NCBI GenBank assembly: GCA_947453015.1 | Contig: CANGFL010000013.1 | Location: forward strand, 1-11,132 | Length of the DNA stretch: 11,132 nucleotides | Direction of reading: 5' to 3' | DNA from: Oxalobacteraceae bacterium | GTDB lineage: Bacteria; Pseudomonadota; Gammaproteobacteria; Burkholderiales; Burkholderiaceae_D | Shown here: positions 7,727 through 11,132 of the stretch, one piece after another | Numbering within the stretch: the first letter of the stretch is position 1 | How the letters are laid out: every line of letters starts with the position of its first letter | Position numbers and translations under genes: made by a program | The notes under the pieces: generated by a model | What the model was told of the DNA's origin: nothing | Databases searched by the model: none | The model's input: the letters and a program-made list of their open reading frames with translations, nothing else

Positions 7727-8392
7727 TCAGAAATGCACAAAACCACGCTTAGCGGCCAGAGCGATAGCTTCCGCCCGACTGGTGACGTCGAGCTTTGAGA
7801 ATAAACTTTTGAGATGACTTTTAACGGTGCTCTCACTAATGTGGAGCTCCTGACCTATGGCTTTATTGCTTTTGCCTTGTGCGAGTAATTGCAAAATCTG
7901 AACTTCTCTATCGGTGGGCATTTCATCGCCCACACGCTGCACTAGTTTCGCTGCAATCTTCGCTTGTAAGTAACCCTTCCCTGCATGTATCGCTCGTATG
8001 CAATGAAAAAGCTCTTCGGGCTGCACATCTTTTAGCAAATACGATTTTGCACCTGCTCGAAGACAGGCATACACATCTTCATCATGGTCAAATGTGGTCA
8101 ATACAATCACGGCGGCTTTGGGATCTTCCAAATGTAATTTGCGTATCGCTTCCAAGCCTCCATGTTCGGGCATACGCAAATCCATCAGTACTACATCTGG
8201 ACGCAATTCCCGCCACAATTCGACCGCTTCTTTACCATTGCAAGCCTCACCGACCACTTCGATGCCGTCTTCCATATTAAGAATGGCAATCAAGCCTCTG
8301 CGTATAAGCGATTGATCATCAGCGATCAAAACACGAATTGCCTCTGAATGGGTAGGCAGATCATGAAGCCGCTCTTTATAAGCCTCAAACAT
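7727..8392 (-). CDS. NarL/FixJ-family response regulator (REC + LuxR HTH)
   Basis: A 221-residue DNA-binding response regulator, usual length for the NarL/FixJ group. The receiver domain (about 18-135) shows the acidic pair Asp25/Asp26 in IADDQ, phospho-acceptor Asp71 in VLMDLRMP, Thr99/Thr100 in VLTTFD, and Lys121 in YLLKD. A LuxR-type helix-turn-helix follows at about 158-218 (TDREVQILQLLAQGKSNKAIG, then ISESTVKSHL). ATG 8392 is preferred to the upstream in-frame TTG 8419 because it overlaps the kinase stop by 8 bp (ATGTTTGA), the common coupled layout. No strong Shine-Dalgarno precedes it, consistent with coupling. It is the cognate partner of the kinase upstream. Its likely target is the hydroxylase operon 211 bp downstream on the same strand, but that rests on position only. 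Confidence 0.95.
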   Translation of the reverse strand: MFEAYKERLHDLPTHSEAIRVLIADDQSLIRRGLIAILNMEDGIEVVGEACNGKEAVELWRELRPDVVLMDLRMPEHGGLEAIRKLHLEDPKAAVIVLTTFDHDEDVYACLRAGAKSYLLKDVQPEELFHCIRAIHAGKGYLQAKIAAKLVQRVGDEMPTDREVQILQLLAQGKSNKAIGQELHISESTVKSHLKSLFSKLDVTSRAEAIALAAKRGFVHF

Positions 8393-9725
8393 GATGTTCA
8401 CACGGTACTGATAAAACAATACGAGTGCCTTTGCCAGGATTGCTATTAATAGTTAGCTTGGCGTCAATTCGTTCGGCGCGTTCGTGCATACCCAACAAAC
8501 CAAATCCTTCGTGTTTTTCACTCGAGAGAAACCCATCGCCATCGTCCGCAATGCTAAGCACAATGGTATTTTCTGCAAAGACTAATTCGATTAACACGGC
8601 CTTCGCCTTGGAATGTTTAAGAATATTCGTCATCGACTCTTGAGCTATGCGAATAATTTCTACACGCTGAGCATCGGGCACGAGACGCTTTTCACCTACG
8701 AGCGAAAAATGGGGCTCAACTGCGCCCGTTTCACGTGCCATACGCACCAGATATTCCATTTGTGTTGCTAAGCATGTGGGACCTGATACGGTGGGTCTGA
8801 GTGAGCGTACAGAGTTACGCGCTTCTTCCAAACCCTCTTTGGCTAATTCGCGCGCATGATCAATATGTACCGATGCTAACTGCACATCTTCTTTTTTTAA
8901 TGCTCGACTTGAAGCTTCGAGATTGACCACAACGCCCGTAAATCCTTGAGCCAGCGTGTCGTGAATTTCACGTGCGATGCGATTACGTTCTTCAAGAACT
9001 GCACCTTGTCGCGCTTTTTCAGATAAACGTGCCATTTGTATAGCTAATGCCGCTTGCCCCGCCAGTACTTCAGCTACTCGAATTTGATGTGTCATTTTGG
9101 CGGTATCGATACGATTACTTCGTATGCAAATCCAACCCACTTGCTCTGTTCCTAAAATCATAGGCACAGTTAGTAGCGTCTTTACACCCAAGGACATGAT
9201 GTATGCGCGATTTTGTTCGGGCATACCAGAGACTTCATAACAAAGTTGATACGTTTCGGCCCCTTGCGCTGGAAATGTCGAGAGGGGTAATCCACCAATC
9301 GGTGGCGGACGTAGGACGGCCGGATGATGCGACTCGGGTGCAGGAATCACCTCTCCATCCAGATATTCAAGATGTAATCGTGCGGTGCCAGTGGCATAAT
9401 CAGGGAACCACAAGGTGCCACCCACTGCTTGGAGCTGATCGACGGTGGTTTTGAGTACGTGACCGAGATACGTGTCTAGATTGGCTTCACTAGCCAAAAA
9501 GTCCATCGATTGAATCAGCAGCGCCGACTGATCGCGCGCCAATTTTTCTGCCAGCCGCCGCTGCTCTACTTCGTCTTTTAACGACTTATTCTCTTCATTG
9601 ACTCGCCAGATTTTTTCTTCGAGTGTAGAAATTCGCTCACGAAATTTTGACGAATTCGCCAAGCCCGTATCCACAGGAACAAAAGCTTGTTCCATCAGGC
9701 GCCGTGTTTCGTTGTGAGTACTCAT
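8385..9725 (-). CDS. Soluble sensor histidine kinase, GAF + HisKA_3 + HATPase
   Basis: A 446-residue NarX/DegS-type kinase. Order of parts: a probable coiled coil (about 28-70, RERISTLEEKIWRVNEENK), a GAF-like sensor domain (about 75-232), a HisKA_3 dimerisation domain with phospho-acceptor His255 in AREIHDTLAQGF, and a C-terminal ATPase with N-box QESMTNILKH (362-371), G1 box DDGDGF (394-399) and G2 GFGLLGM (408-414). No membrane segment or signal peptide is visible, so it should sense a cytoplasmic signal, perhaps a small ligand, redox state or gas through the GAF domain. ATG 9725 (GGAT about 7 nt upstream) is preferred to the in-frame TTG 9764, whose nearest AAGGAG is too far away. It overlaps the response regulator start, so the pair is one two-component unit. 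No iron- or haem-binding cysteine cluster stands out. Confidence 0.93.
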   Translation of the reverse strand: MSTHNETRRLMEQAFVPVDTGLANSSKFRERISTLEEKIWRVNEENKSLKDEVEQRRLAEKLARDQSALLIQSMDFLASEANLDTYLGHVLKTTVDQLQAVGGTLWFPDYATGTARLHLEYLDGEVIPAPESHHPAVLRPPPIGGLPLSTFPAQGAETYQLCYEVSGMPEQNRAYIMSLGVKTLLTVPMILGTEQVGWICIRSNRIDTAKMTHQIRVAEVLAGQAALAIQMARLSEKARQGAVLEERNRIAREIHDTLAQGFTGVVVNLEASSRALKKEDVQLASVHIDHARELAKEGLEEARNSVRSLRPTVSGPTCLATQMEYLVRMARETGAVEPHFSLVGEKRLVPDAQRVEIIRIAQESMTNILKHSKAKAVLIELVFAENTIVLSIADDGDGFLSSEKHEGFGLLGMHERAERIDAKLTINSNPGKGTRIVLSVPCEHHV

Positions 9726-9953
9726 CGACAGGATCCGAGCGAGTGTATTTGATATAACAACCAAAACTAACTAGTCGCTCCTTCAAAGTTCTGGAAACAT
9801 TCACCAGAAGCATTGAGACTAGATACACACATAATGCACCAAATTCAGCTCGGGGTTTTAAGAAATTAATTATTAGTGATTCGCATATCAAGAACACTGG
9901 GCTACACATAAAACAAATACGATGATGCCAAATTGACAGCGAACTAGACTATG

Positions 9954-9969
9954 ACCATTTATAAATGGT
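9954..9969. promoter_or_regulatory. Perfect 16-bp palindrome, possible operator
   Basis: ACCATTTATAAATGGT is fully self-complementary. It lies in the 267-bp non-coding stretch between the phosphatase stop (9993) and the kinase start (9725). It is too AT-rich and lacks a T-run for a terminator, while a gap-free palindrome of this size fits a dimeric regulator site. A consensus TTGACA on the plus strand (9933-9938) lies just before it, but no matching -10 occurs at normal spacing. Apart from this, I see no gene or RNA in the stretch. Confidence 0.4.
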
Positions 9970-9992
9970 GATTGTCCAACGTGGAGTCGTGT

Positions 9993-11132
9993 CTACATAG
10001 AGCCTGTGTAGGCCGCATTGCCGATAAATTCACGTTTAGCGTCTTCGATAGGCGCAGCTAAATCCACTTGACCATTCGATTGATTCACTAGGTTACGAAA
10101 TACTACAGGCACGCCATCAAGTTTGGATCCCATATAGCCCGTGCTGTATTGCTGTATTTTGGTGCGCGATAAATCATGGAAGGTCAAGGTGGCTAATTGA
10201 GCCTTTTCTATCTCGGTCTTCTCTACTTCCGGATCGGGGACCTTGCCCGTCGTGGCAATTTGAATAGCTAGATTTTTTGCCTCCGTATCTAACTGCCCTG
10301 TACGATCTTTACCGCTCTTGCAATTGAACGTCGTACCACCCCCCATAAGAAAGCTCAAGACAGCAATACGAGAAGCAATCTTATACGGATCGTTACCGGC
10401 TGTTTTGTATTTGTCCCCTAGATAGATATCCGTTATTTGCTGCCCCAATTGAGTGGCCACACTGATGTTATGCTCGATCTCAGCTCGTTTATCGGGAGAG
10501 AGCTCATTTTCTAAAAGCTCATATTGCTCTTCTAAGTAGGTATCCAGCATCGATTTTTCACCTGGACTGGATTTATCAATACCCAACATGGTATTGAGTG
10601 ATTCGTGATTAATCTCGGCATTAGAATATTCAAACCCACTTACAACCTCACCGATCACGGGCAGATTAGCGAGCTTATTAAAGGCATTGATGTTGACGCC
10701 AAAGTTGAATGCAATAATTTTTGCAATCACTGGTTTTCCGTTCACAAATAAACCACCTGCATCAATTTCATTTTGTAGATCTTTCCATGACTGCGCATGA
10801 ATATCCATCATCTCTTGCTCGTTGAATCCATCCATACCGGACTTATCGAAAATTTTCTGACGTAAGCTATCCGGGGAAAGCAAGGAGATAGACGAAAAAT
10901 TAATGGATTTGCCTTCGGCTATGCGCTTAGCGAATTCAGGATTACGTTGAATTTCAAGAAGAAAGGTCACGCGAGCGCGATTTAATGCTCCTTGTCGACG
11001 TAAAAGATGCTGCAGAGGTTTGCTGTTAGTCGCTATGCGAGCGAGTATTTCATCATTTTCAGCTGATTTATTCGATAAAATATTTTTTGCTAGACCTTGG
11101 GCTGCCGATAATTTAATACCACGACTGGCTCC
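9993..11132 (-). CDS. SopB/IpgD-like phosphoinositide phosphatase, putative effector (N-terminus outside window)
   Basis: The frame stays open to the last base, so this is the C-terminal 379 residues of a larger protein; the GTG at 10970 is internal. The catalytic CX5R loop is CKSGKDRTG (Cys271 and Arg277 of the visible part; bases 10299-10322), the same loop as in Salmonella SopB and Shigella IpgD and near-identical to that of mammalian inositol polyphosphate 4-phosphatases. The second family motif, FN-x-GVN, is seen as FNFGVN at about 142-147, and [12 protein letters not shown] (77-88) also resembles these enzymes. Known relatives are injected into host cells by secretion systems and dephosphorylate membrane phosphoinositides or inositol phosphates. 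The protein is polar, with no membrane segment in the visible part. The secretion signal would normally be sought at either terminus; the C-terminus (GNAAYTGSM) is short and not obviously of a known type. The gene is co-oriented with the kinase but separated by 267 bp and probably independent. Confidence 0.82.
   Translation of the reverse strand, partial: GASRGIKLSAAQGLAKNILSNKSAENDEILARIATNSKPLQHLLRRQGALNRARVTFLLEIQRNPEFAKRIAEGKSINFSSISLLSPDSLRQKIFDKSGMDGFNEQEMMDIHAQSWKDLQNEIDAGGLFVNGKPVIAKIIAFNFGVNINAFNKLANLPVIGEVVSGFEYSNAEINHESLNTMLGIDKSSPGEKSMLDTYLEEQYELLENELSPDKRAEIEHNISVATQLGQQITDIYLGDKYKTAGNDPYKIASRIAVLSFLMGGGTTFNCKSGKDRTGQLDTEAKNLAIQIATTGKVPDPEVEKTEIEKAQLATLTFHDLSRTKIQQYSTGYMGSKLDGVPVVFRNLVNQSNGQVDLAAPIEDAKREFIGNAAYTGSM

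Noticed and set aside
9637..9909. A 90-codon minus-strand frame overlapping the kinase 5' end
   Set aside because: It overlaps the real kinase N-terminus in another frame, has no ribosome site and its product has no recognisable feature; most of it is AT-rich leader.
10968..10970. GTG 10970 as start of the SopB-like phosphatase
   Set aside because: The same frame continues without a stop to the window end for 54 more codons, so the gene is cut by the edge.
1..11132. CRISPR array, tRNA, rRNA, insertion sequence or prophage genes
   Set aside because: No spaced direct repeats, tRNA-like cloverleaf, transposase motifs or phage genes were seen; gaps between genes are all under 300 bp.

Overview
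The window reads as chromosomal DNA of a gammaproteobacterium-like Gram-negative with moderate GC, judged by eye. Supporting signs are a LolCDE/MacB-type ABC pair, a Tat-exported molybdo-hydroxylase, and densely packed genes with short overlaps. The right edge holds the C-terminal part of a SopB/IpgD-type phosphoinositide phosphatase, a protein class otherwise known as an injected virulence effector. That suggests a lineage that lives with eukaryotic cells (for example Legionellales-like). This placement is inference.

Layout: (1) Positions 1-1648, plus strand: an ABC export module, with the 3' part of an FtsX/MacB-type permease followed by its overlapping ATPase. (2) Positions 1726-7515, minus strand, transcribed right to left: a 2Fe-2S subunit and a Tat-signal molybdopterin subunit of an isoquinoline 1-oxidoreductase-like hydroxylase, then an amidase-signature hydrolase, then an OFA-family (oxalate/formate antiporter-like) MFS carrier. 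The two hydroxylase subunits overlap by 8 bp. The amidase lies 155 bp further on, across two perfect hairpins, and the carrier follows after 36 bp. (3) Positions 7727-9725, minus strand: a soluble GAF-containing histidine kinase and a NarL/FixJ response regulator overlapping by 8 bp, directly upstream of and co-oriented with the hydroxylase genes. (4) Positions 9993-11132, minus strand: the 5'-truncated SopB-like phosphatase.

How the genes may work together: the kinase and regulator probably control the downstream catabolic block, whose 211-bp leader holds a candidate promoter overlapped by inverted repeats. The hydroxylase could oxidise a carbon next to nitrogen in an N-heterocycle to a lactam, the amidase could open an amide, and the carrier could move a carboxylate. 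That chain is inference from gene content, and no substrate can be read from sequence. No molybdenum-cofactor insertion factor (XdhC type) and no cytochrome or FAD subunit is present in the window.

The most notable item is the phosphatase. It has both a FN-x-GVN motif and a CKSGKDRT catalytic loop, the two hallmarks shared by SopB/IpgD and mammalian inositol polyphosphate 4-phosphatases.
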